A DNA stretch of 64,000 bases from Pseudomonas yamanorum. GTDB lineage: Bacteria > Pseudomonadota > Gammaproteobacteria > Pseudomonadales > Pseudomonadaceae. The translations under genes were made by a program, and so were the position numbers. The DNA lies in assembly GCF_013386765.1 (NCBI RefSeq), contig NZ_JACARE010000032.1:43892-107891 (forward strand). Direction: 5' to 3'. Below are positions 10,044-17,282 of this stretch, in pieces. Position 1 is the first letter of the stretch. Every line of letters starts with the position of its first letter. The notes under the pieces were generated by a model. It searched no databases. It had not been told where the DNA came from and worked only from the letters and a program-made list of their open reading frames with translations.

Positions 10044-10053
10044 ACCGATCGGT
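10044..10053. promoter_or_regulatory. Perfect 10-bp palindrome ACCGATCGGT between the NEL gene and asnO
   Basis: A perfect palindrome ACCGATCGGT sits beside TTATAA in the divergent intergenic region of 210 bases. Its form resembles TetR-family operators, and TTATAA could serve as a -10 element on either strand. No TetR gene is adjacent, so a regulatory role is inference. Confidence 0.3.
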
Positions 10054-10152
10054 CTAAAACTCCACGGATTCACCCGTGTCAGTTTCCAGGTACCCGCCGT
10101 TTTGGCGCGACTGTTTTTACCCCTCCCCAACGGAAAAACCGGTAAGGAATCT

Positions 10153-11925
10153 ATGTGCGGATTAGCTGGCGAGTTACGCTTTGATCACCAACCTGCCGAC
10201 CTGGCAGCCGTGGAACGAATCACCCATCACCTCGCCCCCCGAGGCCCCGACGCGTGGGGCTTCCATGCCCAAGGTCCGATTGCCCTGGGCCATCGTCGCC
10301 TGAAAATCATGGACCTGTCGGACGGCTCCGCCCAACCGATGGTCGACGCCCAATTGGGGCTGTCCCTGGCGTTCAATGGCGCGATCTACAACTTCCCCGA
10401 ACTGCGCCAGGAGCTTGAAGCGCTGGGCTATGCCCTCTATTCCGGTGGCGACACCGAAGTGCTGCTCAAGGGCTACCACGCCTGGGGCGAAGCACTGCTG
10501 CCCAAGCTCAACGGCATGTTTGCGTTTGCCATCTGGGAGCGTGATGCCCAACGCCTGTTTATCGCCCGTGACCGCCTCGGCGTGAAGCCGCTGTACCTGT
10601 CGCGCACCGGCCAGCGCCTGCGTTTTGCCTCCAGCCTGCCGGCGTTGCTCAAGGGCGGCGATATCAACCCGATCCTCGATCCGGTGGCCCTCAATCACTA
10701 CCTGAATTTCCACGCCGTGGTACCTGCCCCGCGTACCCTGTTGGCGGGCATCGAGAAGCTGCCGCCCGCTACCTGGATGCGTATCGACGCCAGCGGCACC
10801 GTCGAGCAGAAAACCTGGTGGACGCTGCCCTACGGCCCCCACGCCGATGAAGCCAACCTGACCCTGGAAGACTGGACCGACCGCGTGCTCGACAGCACCC
10901 GCGAAGCCGTGGCGATTCGTCAACGGGCGGCAGTGGATGTAGGCGTGCTGCTCTCGGGCGGCGTCGATTCGAGCATGCTGGTGGGCCTGTTGCGCGAAGT
11001 GGGCGTGCAGGATCTGTCGACGTTCTCCATCGGTTTTGAAGACGCCGGTGGCGAGCGCGGCGACGAGTTCCAGTACTCGGACCTGATCGCCAAGCACTAC
11101 GGCACCCGACACCACCAACTGCGCATCGCCGAAAGCGAAATCCTCGAGCAACTGCCGGCGGCCTTTCGTGCCATGAGCGAGCCGATGGTCAGCCATGACT
11201 GCATCGCGTTCTACCTGCTGTCCCGCGAAGTGGCCAAGCATTGCAAGGTGGTGCAGAGCGGCCAGGGCGCCGATGAGCTGTTCGCCGGGTATCACTGGTA
11301 CCCGCAGGTGGACGGCGCGAGCGACCCGTATGCCGCTTACCGCGACGCATTTTTCGACCGCAGCTACGACGACTATGCCGCCACTGTCGCACCGAAGTGG
11401 CTGACTGCAAATGACGCCGCCGGTGACTTCGTGCGCGAACATTTCGCTCAGCCTGGCGCCGATGCCGCGGTGGACAAGGCCCTGCGCCTGGACAGCACCG
11501 TGATGCTGGTGGACGACCCGGTCAAGCGCGTCGACAACATGACCATGGCCTGGGGCCTGGAAGCGCGCACGCCGTTTCTCGACTATCGCCTGGTGGAACT
11601 GTCGGCCCGGGTGCCGGGTAAATTCAAGCTGCCCGACGGCGGCAAGCAGGTGCTCAAGGAAGCCGCACGCCGGGTGATCCCCAGCGAAGTCATCGACCGC
11701 AAGAAAGGCTACTTCCCGGTGCCCGGGCTCAAGCATTTGCAAGGCGACACCTTGAACTGGGTGCGCGACCTGCTGCTGGACCCGAGCCAGGATCGCGGCC
11801 TGTTCAACCCGGCGATGCTCGACCGCCTGCTCACCGATCCCCAAGGCCAATTGACCCCGTTGCGCGGCTCCAAGCTGTGGCAACTGGCGGCGCTGAACCT
11901 GTGGCTCAGCGAACAAGGAATCTGA
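10153..11925 (+). CDS. asnO: N-acetylglutaminylglutamine amidotransferase (AsnB-like)
   Basis: A 590-residue class II glutamine amidotransferase of the asparagine-synthetase family, specialised to amidate N-acetylglutaminylglutamine and give the osmoprotectant NAGGN. The mature N-terminal nucleophile Cys2 is present (MCGLAG), followed by the RGPD glutaminase block. The ATP-pyrophosphatase loop LLSGGVDSSML lies near residue 267. The ATG at 10153 is required for the Cys2 position and follows GGTAAGGA; longer in-frame readings would bury the cysteine. It is the first gene of an operon with ngg, which starts 3 bases after this stop, and with the M42 peptidase. That gene order defines the NAGGN locus and separates this protein from ordinary AsnB. 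Confidence 0.94.
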   Translation: MCGLAGELRFDHQPADLAAVERITHHLAPRGPDAWGFHAQGPIALGHRRLKIMDLSDGSAQPMVDAQLGLSLAFNGAIYNFPELRQELEALGYALYSGGDTEVLLKGYHAWGEALLPKLNGMFAFAIWERDAQRLFIARDRLGVKPLYLSRTGQRLRFASSLPALLKGGDINPILDPVALNHYLNFHAVVPAPRTLLAGIEKLPPATWMRIDASGTVEQKTWWTLPYGPHADEANLTLEDWTDRVLDSTREAVAIRQRAAVDVGVLLSGGVDSSMLVGLLREVGVQDLSTFSIGFEDAGGERGDEFQYSDLIAKHYGTRHHQLRIAESEILEQLPAAFRAMSEPMVSHDCIAFYLLSREVAKHCKVVQSGQGADELFAGYHWYPQVDGASDPYAAYRDAFFDRSYDDYAATVAPKWLTANDAAGDFVREHFAQPGADAAVDKALRLDSTVMLVDDPVKRVDNMTMAWGLEARTPFLDYRLVELSARVPGKFKLPDGGKQVLKEAARRVIPSEVIDRKKGYFPVPGLKHLQGDTLNWVRDLLLDPSQDRGLFNPAMLDRLLTDPQGQLTPLRGSKLWQLAALNLWLSEQGI

Positions 11926-11928
11926 TTC

Positions 11929-13674
11929 ATGAAACCTCATGCCACGGCTTACAGCCAACGCTTGCTGCGGGGCCAGGCGCCCTCTTACGAGCGCCTGCAA
12001 GCCCGCCTCGCCGAAGACGGCAGCGCGCTGGACACCACGCCGATTGCCGTGCATTGCGGCTGGGGCCGGCTGTTGATCGGCCACACCTTCCCGGACCCGG
12101 CAAGCCTGGCCCTGGAGTTGCTCAACGAGCAGCCCGGCGAGCGCGACATCGCCCTCTACGTGGCGGCGCCGCAGCAGATCCTGGGGATTGACCCGCAGCA
12201 GTTGTTTCTCGACCCGTCCGACACCTTGCGCCTGTGGTTCACCGACTATCGCCCGGCGACCCGGGTGTTTCGCGGGTTCCGGATTCGCCGGGTGCAAAGC
12301 GAGGCGGACTGGCAAGCAGTGAACCAGCTGTACCAGGGGCGCGGCATGTTGCCGGTGGACCCGGCGTTGCTGACCCCGCGTCACCAAGGCGGCCCGGTGT
12401 ATTGGCTGGCGGAAGACGAAGACAGCGGCACGGTGATCGGCAGCGTGATGGGCCTCAATCATCAGAAAGCCTTCCACGACCCGGAGAACGGTTGCAGCCT
12501 CTGGTGCCTGGCGGTGGACCCGCAATGCACCCGCCCCGGCGTGGGTGAAGTGCTGGTGCGCCACTTGATCGAGCACTTCATGAGCCGTGGCCTGAGCTAC
12601 CTCGACCTGTCGGTGCTGCATGACAACCGCCAGGCGAAGAGTCTCTACGCCAAGCTCGGATTTCGCGCACTGACCACCTTCGCCATCAAGCGCAAAAACG
12701 GCATCAACCAGCCGCTGTTTCTCGGCCCCGGCCCGCAGGCGGAGTTCAATCCTTATGCGCGGATCATCGTCGAGGAAGCGCATCGGCGCGGAATTGATGT
12801 GCAGGTGGACGATGCCGATGCCGGCCTGTTCACCCTGAGCCACGGTGGCCGCCGCGTGCGCTGCCGCGAGTCGTTGAGCGACCTGACCAGCGCCATCAGC
12901 ATGACCTTGTGCCAGGACAAGAGCCTGACCCACAAAGTGCTCAAGGCCGCCGGCTTGAACCTGCCGCAGCAACAGCTGGCCGGCAGTGCCGACGACAACC
13001 TGGAGTTTCTCGACGAGCACCAGCGCATCGTCGTCAAGCCGCTGGATGGCGAGCAAGGCCAGGGCGTGGCGGTGGATTTACAGACGATCGAGGACGTGCA
13101 AAAAGCAATCGAGGCCGCACGCCAGTTCGATTCGCGCGTGCTGTTGGAAAGCTTCCACGAAGGCCTCGATTTGCGGATCCTGGTGATCGGCTTTGAAGTG
13201 GTCGCCGCCGCCATTCGCCGCCCGGCAGAAGTCACCGGTGATGGCCAGCACTCCATTGGCGCGTTGATCGAAGCCCAGAGCCGTCGACGCCAGGCCGCCA
13301 CCGACGGCGAAAGCAAAATCCCCCTGGACCACGAGACCCAACGCACCCTGCACGCCGCCGGCTACGACTACAGCAGCATCCTGCCCCGTGGCGAACGCCT
13401 GGCCGTGCGGCGCACCGCCAACCTGCACACCGGCGGTTGCCTGGAAGACGTCACTGCCATCCTCCATCCGACCCTGGTGGACGCCGCCGTGCGCGCCGCC
13501 CGCGCCCTGGACATTCCCATGGTGGGCCTGGACCTGATGGTGCCGGCCGCCGACCAGCCGGACTACGTATTTATCGAAGCCAACGAACGGGCTGGGCTGG
13601 CCAACCATGAACCGCAGCCGACGGCTGAAAAGTTTGTGGATCTGTTGTTCCCGCATAGCCAACCGACGGCTTGA
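11929..13674 (+). CDS. ngg: N-acetylglutaminylglutamine synthetase
   Basis: A 581-residue fusion that builds the dipeptide N-acetylglutaminylglutamine. The region around residues 100-250 is a GNAT acetyltransferase, with LWCLAVDPQCTRPGVGE as the acetyl-CoA site. The region from about 290 to the end is an ATP-grasp ligase like those of glutathione and cyanophycin synthetases, with VVKPLDGEQGQGV, VLLESFHEG and FIEANERAG. The start ATG follows asnO by 3 bases, which implies tight coupling. In pseudomonads this pathway is induced by high osmolarity; no specific regulatory site for that was identified here. Confidence 0.94.
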   Translation: MKPHATAYSQRLLRGQAPSYERLQARLAEDGSALDTTPIAVHCGWGRLLIGHTFPDPASLALELLNEQPGERDIALYVAAPQQILGIDPQQLFLDPSDTLRLWFTDYRPATRVFRGFRIRRVQSEADWQAVNQLYQGRGMLPVDPALLTPRHQGGPVYWLAEDEDSGTVIGSVMGLNHQKAFHDPENGCSLWCLAVDPQCTRPGVGEVLVRHLIEHFMSRGLSYLDLSVLHDNRQAKSLYAKLGFRALTTFAIKRKNGINQPLFLGPGPQAEFNPYARIIVEEAHRRGIDVQVDDADAGLFTLSHGGRRVRCRESLSDLTSAISMTLCQDKSLTHKVLKAAGLNLPQQQLAGSADDNLEFLDEHQRIVVKPLDGEQGQGVAVDLQTIEDVQKAIEAARQFDSRVLLESFHEGLDLRILVIGFEVVAAAIRRPAEVTGDGQHSIGALIEAQSRRRQAATDGESKIPLDHETQRTLHAAGYDYSSILPRGERLAVRRTANLHTGGCLEDVTAILHPTLVDAAVRAARALDIPMVGLDLMVPAADQPDYVFIEANERAGLANHEPQPTAEKFVDLLFPHSQPTA

Positions 13675-13700
13675 GAAAGGTGTTGCCTTGACTGGCGCTT

Positions 13701-13767
13701 TCGCGGGCAAGCCCGCTCCCACCTGTGGAATGCATTCCCCTGTGGGAGCCGGGCTTGCCCGCGATGG
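13701..13767. repeat. REP doublet (REPIN-like) between ngg and the M42 peptidase
   Basis: Two inverted REP-type arms are separated by about 20 bases: GCGGGCAAGCCCGCTCCCAC (from 13703) and its near reverse complement ending at 13767. It lies inside the NAGGN operon, so it would be transcribed and could form a hairpin that affects mRNA stability between ngg and the peptidase gene. Confidence 0.85.
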
Positions 13768-13846
13768 GGTCGGAACAGTCGATGATTCTCTAGCCAATCG
13801 CCCACTCATCGAAACCATCGATGCCCTCAACTCATCAGGAGTTTCC

Positions 13847-15031
13847 ATGACCCGAACCATCCCCGAACCGGATCTCGCTTACCTGCAAAAAGTGCTGCTG
13901 GAAATGCTCGCCATCCCCAGCCCCACCGGGTTTACCGACACCATCGTGCGCTACGTTGCCGAGCGCCTCGAAGAGCTGGGCATTCCGTTTGAAATGACCC
14001 GGCGCGGCACCATTCGCGCCACCCTCAAGGGCCAGAAAAACAGCCCCGACCGCGCCGTCTCCGCGCACCTGGACACCATCGGTGCCGCCGTGCGGGCGAT
14101 CAAGGACAACGGCCGCCTGACCCTGGCGCCGGTAGGCTGCTGGTCCAGCCGGTTTGCCGAAGGCAGCCGCGTCAGCCTGTTTACCGATAACGGTGTGATC
14201 CGTGGCAGCGTGCTGCCGCTGATGGCCTCCGGTCACGCATTCAATACTGCCGTGGACGAGATGCCCATCAGCTGGGACCACATCGAACTGCGCCTGGACG
14301 CCTACTGCGCCACCCGTGCCGATTGCGACTCACTGGGGATCAGCGTGGGGGATTTTGTCGCTTTCGACCCGCTGCCGGAGTTCACCGAAAGCGGCCATAT
14401 CAGCGCCCGCCACCTGGACGATAAAGCCGGGGTTGCCGCCCTGCTGGCGGCGCTCAAGGCCATCGTCGACAGCGGCCAACCGTTGCTGATCGACTGCCAC
14501 CCGCTGTTCACCATCACCGAAGAAACCGGCAGTGGCGCAGCGGCGGCCTTGCCGTGGGATGTGAGTGAGTTCGTCGGCATCGACATCGCGCCGGTGGCCC
14601 ACGAGCAGCATTCCAGCGAACACGCGGTGAGCGTGGCGATGCAGGATTCCGGCGGGCCCTATGACTATCACCTGTCACGCCACCTGCTGCGCCTGGCGGC
14701 GGAGAACGAGTTGCCGGTGCGCCGCGACCTGTTTCGCTATTACTTCAGCGACGCGCATTCGGCGGTGACCGCCGGCCACGACATTCGTACCGCGCTGCTG
14801 GCGTTTGGTTGCGATGCCACCCACGGCTACGAGCGCACCCACATCGACAGCCTGGCCGCGCTGAGTCGCCTGCTGGGAGCCTACATCCTCAGCCCGCCGG
14901 TGTTCGCCAGCGATGCCCAGCCGGCCAAAGGCTCACTGGACCGGTTCAGCCACCAGATCGAACACGACACACAGATGGAGAGCGATACCCGCGTGCCGTC
15001 GGTGGACAGCCTGGTGGGCCAGAAAACCTGA
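13847..15031 (+). CDS. NAGGN-system M42 family metallopeptidase
   Basis: A 394-residue di-metal aminopeptidase of family M42, probably acting on the NAGGN dipeptide or its precursor. Metal-ligand and catalytic blocks are visible: SAHLDTIG (first His and the following Asp), RHLDDKAG (bridging Asp), ITEETGSG (catalytic and ligand Glu), GIDIAP (Asp) and ATHGYERTH (C-terminal His). The ATG at 13847 follows ATCAGGA; upstream in-frame codons run through the REP doublet and are not coding. It is third in the asnO-ngg-peptidase order typical of the locus, but about 170 bases and a REP doublet separate it from ngg. Its actual substrate is not settled by sequence. Confidence 0.9.
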   Translation: MTRTIPEPDLAYLQKVLLEMLAIPSPTGFTDTIVRYVAERLEELGIPFEMTRRGTIRATLKGQKNSPDRAVSAHLDTIGAAVRAIKDNGRLTLAPVGCWSSRFAEGSRVSLFTDNGVIRGSVLPLMASGHAFNTAVDEMPISWDHIELRLDAYCATRADCDSLGISVGDFVAFDPLPEFTESGHISARHLDDKAGVAALLAALKAIVDSGQPLLIDCHPLFTITEETGSGAAAALPWDVSEFVGIDIAPVAHEQHSSEHAVSVAMQDSGGPYDYHLSRHLLRLAAENELPVRRDLFRYYFSDAHSAVTAGHDIRTALLAFGCDATHGYERTHIDSLAALSRLLGAYILSPPVFASDAQPAKGSLDRFSHQIEHDTQMESDTRVPSVDSLVGQKT

Positions 15032-15090
15032 GACTGGCAACTGGGATCCCGGCGCAGTAGCATCGCCGGGATTCCTTAGCTGAGGCTTGT

Positions 15091-15318
15091 ATGCTGATTC
15101 CCTACGATGCACTTGAAGTCGACACCCTGACCCGCCTCATCGAAGACTTCGTGACCCGCGACGGCACCGACAATGGCGACGACACGCCCCTGGAAACCCG
15201 CGTGCTGCGCGTGCGCCAGGCACTGACCAAGGGCCAGGCCCTGATCGTTTTCGACCCCGAGAGCGAGCAGTGCCAGTTGATGCTCAAGCACGATGTGCCC
15301 AAGCATCTGTTTGACTGA
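15091..15318 (+). CDS. YheU family protein (UPF0270)
   Basis: A 75-residue acidic protein with the family pattern: MLIPYDALEVDTLTRLIEDFVTRDG, then a helical VRQALTKGQALIVFD segment. YheU proteins have known folds but no established function. The start follows GCTGAGGCTTGT with a weak ribosome site. It is convergent with the csrA paralogue, with 6 bases between the stops. Confidence 0.9.
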   Translation: MLIPYDALEVDTLTRLIEDFVTRDGTDNGDDTPLETRVLRVRQALTKGQALIVFDPESEQCQLMLKHDVPKHLFD

Positions 15319-15324
15319 GGACTA

Positions 15325-15513
15325 TCAGGGGTTGGGGACGGGCTGCCCCTGCCGGCTGAGAATCTTCTGATAGACCTCCGCCCGATGCACATTGACCCCC
15401 ACTGGCGCTTCGACACCCAATTTCACTTGGGTGCCGCTCACCTCCAGGATGCGCAAGGTGATCTGATCACCCACCGAGATTATTTCGCCTACCGCGCGGC
15501 TTAGTACCAGCAT
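15325..15513 (-). CDS. CsrA/Rsm family RNA-binding regulator (divergent paralogue)
   Basis: A 62-residue CsrA-type post-transcriptional regulator, normally a dimer that binds GGA motifs near ribosome sites. The RNA-contact residues of the family are kept: Leu4, Arg6 and Arg44, the last in VNVHRAEVYQKI. The core differs from the common RsmA/RsmE sequences as I recall them: it has VLSRAVGEIISVGDQ where RsmA has ILTRRVGETLMVGDD, and the tail RQGQPVPNP is short. It is therefore probably an additional paralogue, not the main RsmA. Pseudomonads usually carry several CsrA copies. Nothing in its neighbours suggests a target. Confidence 0.9.
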   Translation of the reverse strand: MLVLSRAVGEIISVGDQITLRILEVSGTQVKLGVEAPVGVNVHRAEVYQKILSRQGQPVPNP

Positions 15514-15918
15514 GGGGTTCGTCCTTTTTGAATTACCGGACGCCGACCTTGCGCTACCCGCCTGTCACCATCAATGACCTTCAGGTTAAACAGGCATGCC
15601 TTACACGCCAGGGTAAATTACCCTACAGACAGGCAGTGAATAGTCGCGAATAGCATCCAAGAACTAAACGGCATGTTCATATTTGCAGGCGATTTCTGTG
15701 GCTAGAGAACTTGCTGTGGCGAGGGAGCTTGCTCCCGCTGGGGTGCGAAGCAGCCCCAAAACCTGCCGCCCAAGTCTTCCTGAAAGAATGCATTGATCTT
15801 GTTGGGGGCGCTTCGCACCCCAGCGGGAGCAAGCTCCCTCGCCACAGCAAGCTCCCTCACCACAGCAAGCTCCTTGCCACGGCAAGCTCCCTCGCCACAT
15901 CAGGTGCTCACCTGAAAT
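15514..15918. repeat. Intergenic region with a REPIN and 18-bp tandem repeats
   Basis: No gene is visible. A long inverted pair is centred on 15715-15751 and 15810-15846 (TGTGGCGAGGGAGCTTGC and its complement, then the GGGGTGCGAAGC extensions). The left arm is preceded by one degenerate extra copy of the 18-mer (15697-15714). The right arm continues into further copies of GCAAGCTCCCTCGCCACA at 15847-15864, 15865-15881 (one base short) and 15882-15899. The tandem copies look like slippage products of the REP arm. The first about 130 bases contain the csrA promoter region, but I could not define elements there. Confidence 0.85.
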
Positions 15919-16740
15919 TCAACCTTTCACCGCCTGCGACTGAGCTTTCGCCCGCATCTTGTCCGCCATCACGGTCATTTCGTCATACAGCAGCTGCGGG
16001 TTCTTCTGCTTCAGCGCCCAGGCCATGCGCCCCTGCTCGTGGGGCAGGATCATGAATTGTCCCTCAGCCACTTGCTGGTAGATGTAGTCGGCGATCTCTG
16101 CAGCGGTAATCGGTGAGCTTTCCAGCAACTTGCCCACCTGGGCCTTCATCGCCGGAGTCGGCCCGCGGAAGGAGTCCAGCAGGTTGGTCTGGAAGAACGA
16201 CGGGCACACCACATGCACGCCCACTTCCTGTTGTTTGAGTTCCACCAACAGGCTTTCGGACAGCGCCACCACACCAGCCTTGGCCACGTTGTAGTTGCTC
16301 ATGGCCGGGCCTTGCATCAGCGCGGCCATGGAAGCGATGTTGATGATGCGGCCCTTGCTCTTTTCCAGCAGCGGCAGGAACGCCTTGCAGCCCTTGACCA
16401 CGCCCATGAGGTTGATTGCGATCTGCCAGTCCCAGTCTTCCAGGGACAGTTCGCTGAAGAACCCGCCCGAGGCCACACCCGCGTTGTTGACGATCACGTC
16501 GATGCCACCGAGCTTTTCCTCACAGGCCTGTGCGAAAGCCGTGAGCTGGCTGTAGTCGCGCACGTCGCAGCGCTGGGTGAAACCGTCACCGCCGGCCTGG
16601 CGCACTAGCTTGAGGGTTTCTTGCAGGCCTGCTTCGGCGACGTCCGACAAGGCCAGCTGCCAACCCTCGCGGGCCCAGCGCAGAGCGATTTCGCGACCCA
16701 GGCCAGAACCGGCGCCGGTGATCATCATGCGATTTTGCAT
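15919..16740 (-). CDS. SDR family oxidoreductase
   Basis: A 273-residue classical short-chain dehydrogenase. The N-terminal NAD(P) loop TGAGSGLG begins near residue 8, NNAG follows in the fourth strand, and the catalytic Ser with YNVAK (Tyr and Lys) comes later. The ATG at 16740 puts the nucleotide loop at the normal distance; the in-frame extension upstream is 67 residues of unlikely sequence. It lies alone, with 329 bases before the next gene. The substrate is unknown. The C-terminal region (VAEGQFMILPHEQGRMAW) is of the kind seen in SDRs acting on hydrophobic substrates, but that is weak evidence. Confidence 0.9.
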   Translation of the reverse strand: MQNRMMITGAGSGLGREIALRWAREGWQLALSDVAEAGLQETLKLVRQAGGDGFTQRCDVRDYSQLTAFAQACEEKLGGIDVIVNNAGVASGGFFSELSLEDWDWQIAINLMGVVKGCKAFLPLLEKSKGRIINIASMAALMQGPAMSNYNVAKAGVVALSESLLVELKQQEVGVHVVCPSFFQTNLLDSFRGPTPAMKAQVGKLLESSPITAAEIADYIYQQVAEGQFMILPHEQGRMAWALKQKNPQLLYDEMTVMADKMRAKAQSQAVKG

Positions 16741-17069
16741 AGGAAAGTAGCCTTGTGGTTCACGGAAGAAGTGAGCCGCAGTGTAGCGAAGGTTTTTGCG
16801 CCACCCACGCACCATCAGAGTGCTGAATGCCCCGGGCAAACCGTGGGCCGGGTCGGATAGCGGGAAACCCGCCAAGTTCAATTTATTTAAACTAAGGATG
16901 GATAGTTGCAACGCGCTTAAAGGAAATAAGCAAGTTAGCAAAATGCTTTAAAAAAACACGGAATTTTCTGATGAACGCACCGGTCGGAGTTATTAAGGCG
17001 TCCGTAATAGCTGTCGGGCTTACTCGTTAAATATCAGGTCTTTTCAGAAGACAATAAGGAAAACAAAAC
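16741..17069. other. Intergenic region, SDR to DUF3309 gene
   Basis: No coding sequence, hairpin with a T-run or REP was found. It is AT-richer than its surroundings between about 16880 and 17065. It must hold the divergent promoters of the SDR and DUF3309 genes; a ribosome site ATAAGGA sits just before the DUF3309 start. Confidence 0.5.
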
Positions 17070-17222
17070 ATGAGCCTCATTCTTATCATTATTCTGATCC
17101 TCCTGCTGGTCGGTGGTCTTCCAGTGTTCCCTCACTCGCGCAACTGGGGTTACGGGCCATCGGGTATTCTCGGTACCGTGTTGGTAGTGCTGCTGATTCT
17201 GTTGTTGCTCGGCAAGATATAA
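17070..17222 (+). CDS. DUF3309 family small membrane protein
   Basis: A 50-residue protein made almost entirely of two hydrophobic segments: MSLILIIILILLLVGGLP and, after HSRNWGYGPSG, ILGTVLVVLLILLLLGKI. The central RNWGYGPSG turn is the hallmark of DUF3309. Function is unknown; proteins of this kind are often stress induced. The ATG follows AATAAGGA at the right spacing, and a strong terminator lies 19 bases after the stop. Confidence 0.88.
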   Translation: MSLILIIILILLLVGGLPVFPHSRNWGYGPSGILGTVLVVLLILLLLGKI

Positions 17223-17240
17223 CCGGTTTAACAGCGCAAA

Positions 17241-17270
17241 AAAAAAGAGGCCTTGAAGGCCTCTTTTTTT
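17241..17270. terminator. Bidirectional Rho-independent terminator
   Basis: The stem AAAGAGGCCTTGAAGGCCTC is flanked by A and T runs, so it ends transcription of the DUF3309 gene on the plus strand and of the LTA-synthase-like gene on the minus strand. Confidence 0.92.
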
Positions 17271-17282
17271 ATGCGCGGGTGT

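Noticed and set aside
10174..13056. A 960-codon minus-strand frame opposite asnO and ngg
   Set aside because: It is antisense to two recognised enzymes, with no ribosome site and no family resemblance.
15697..15899. Regularly repeated 18-mers that might suggest a CRISPR array
   Set aside because: The copies are directly adjacent with no unique spacers, and they derive from a REP arm.
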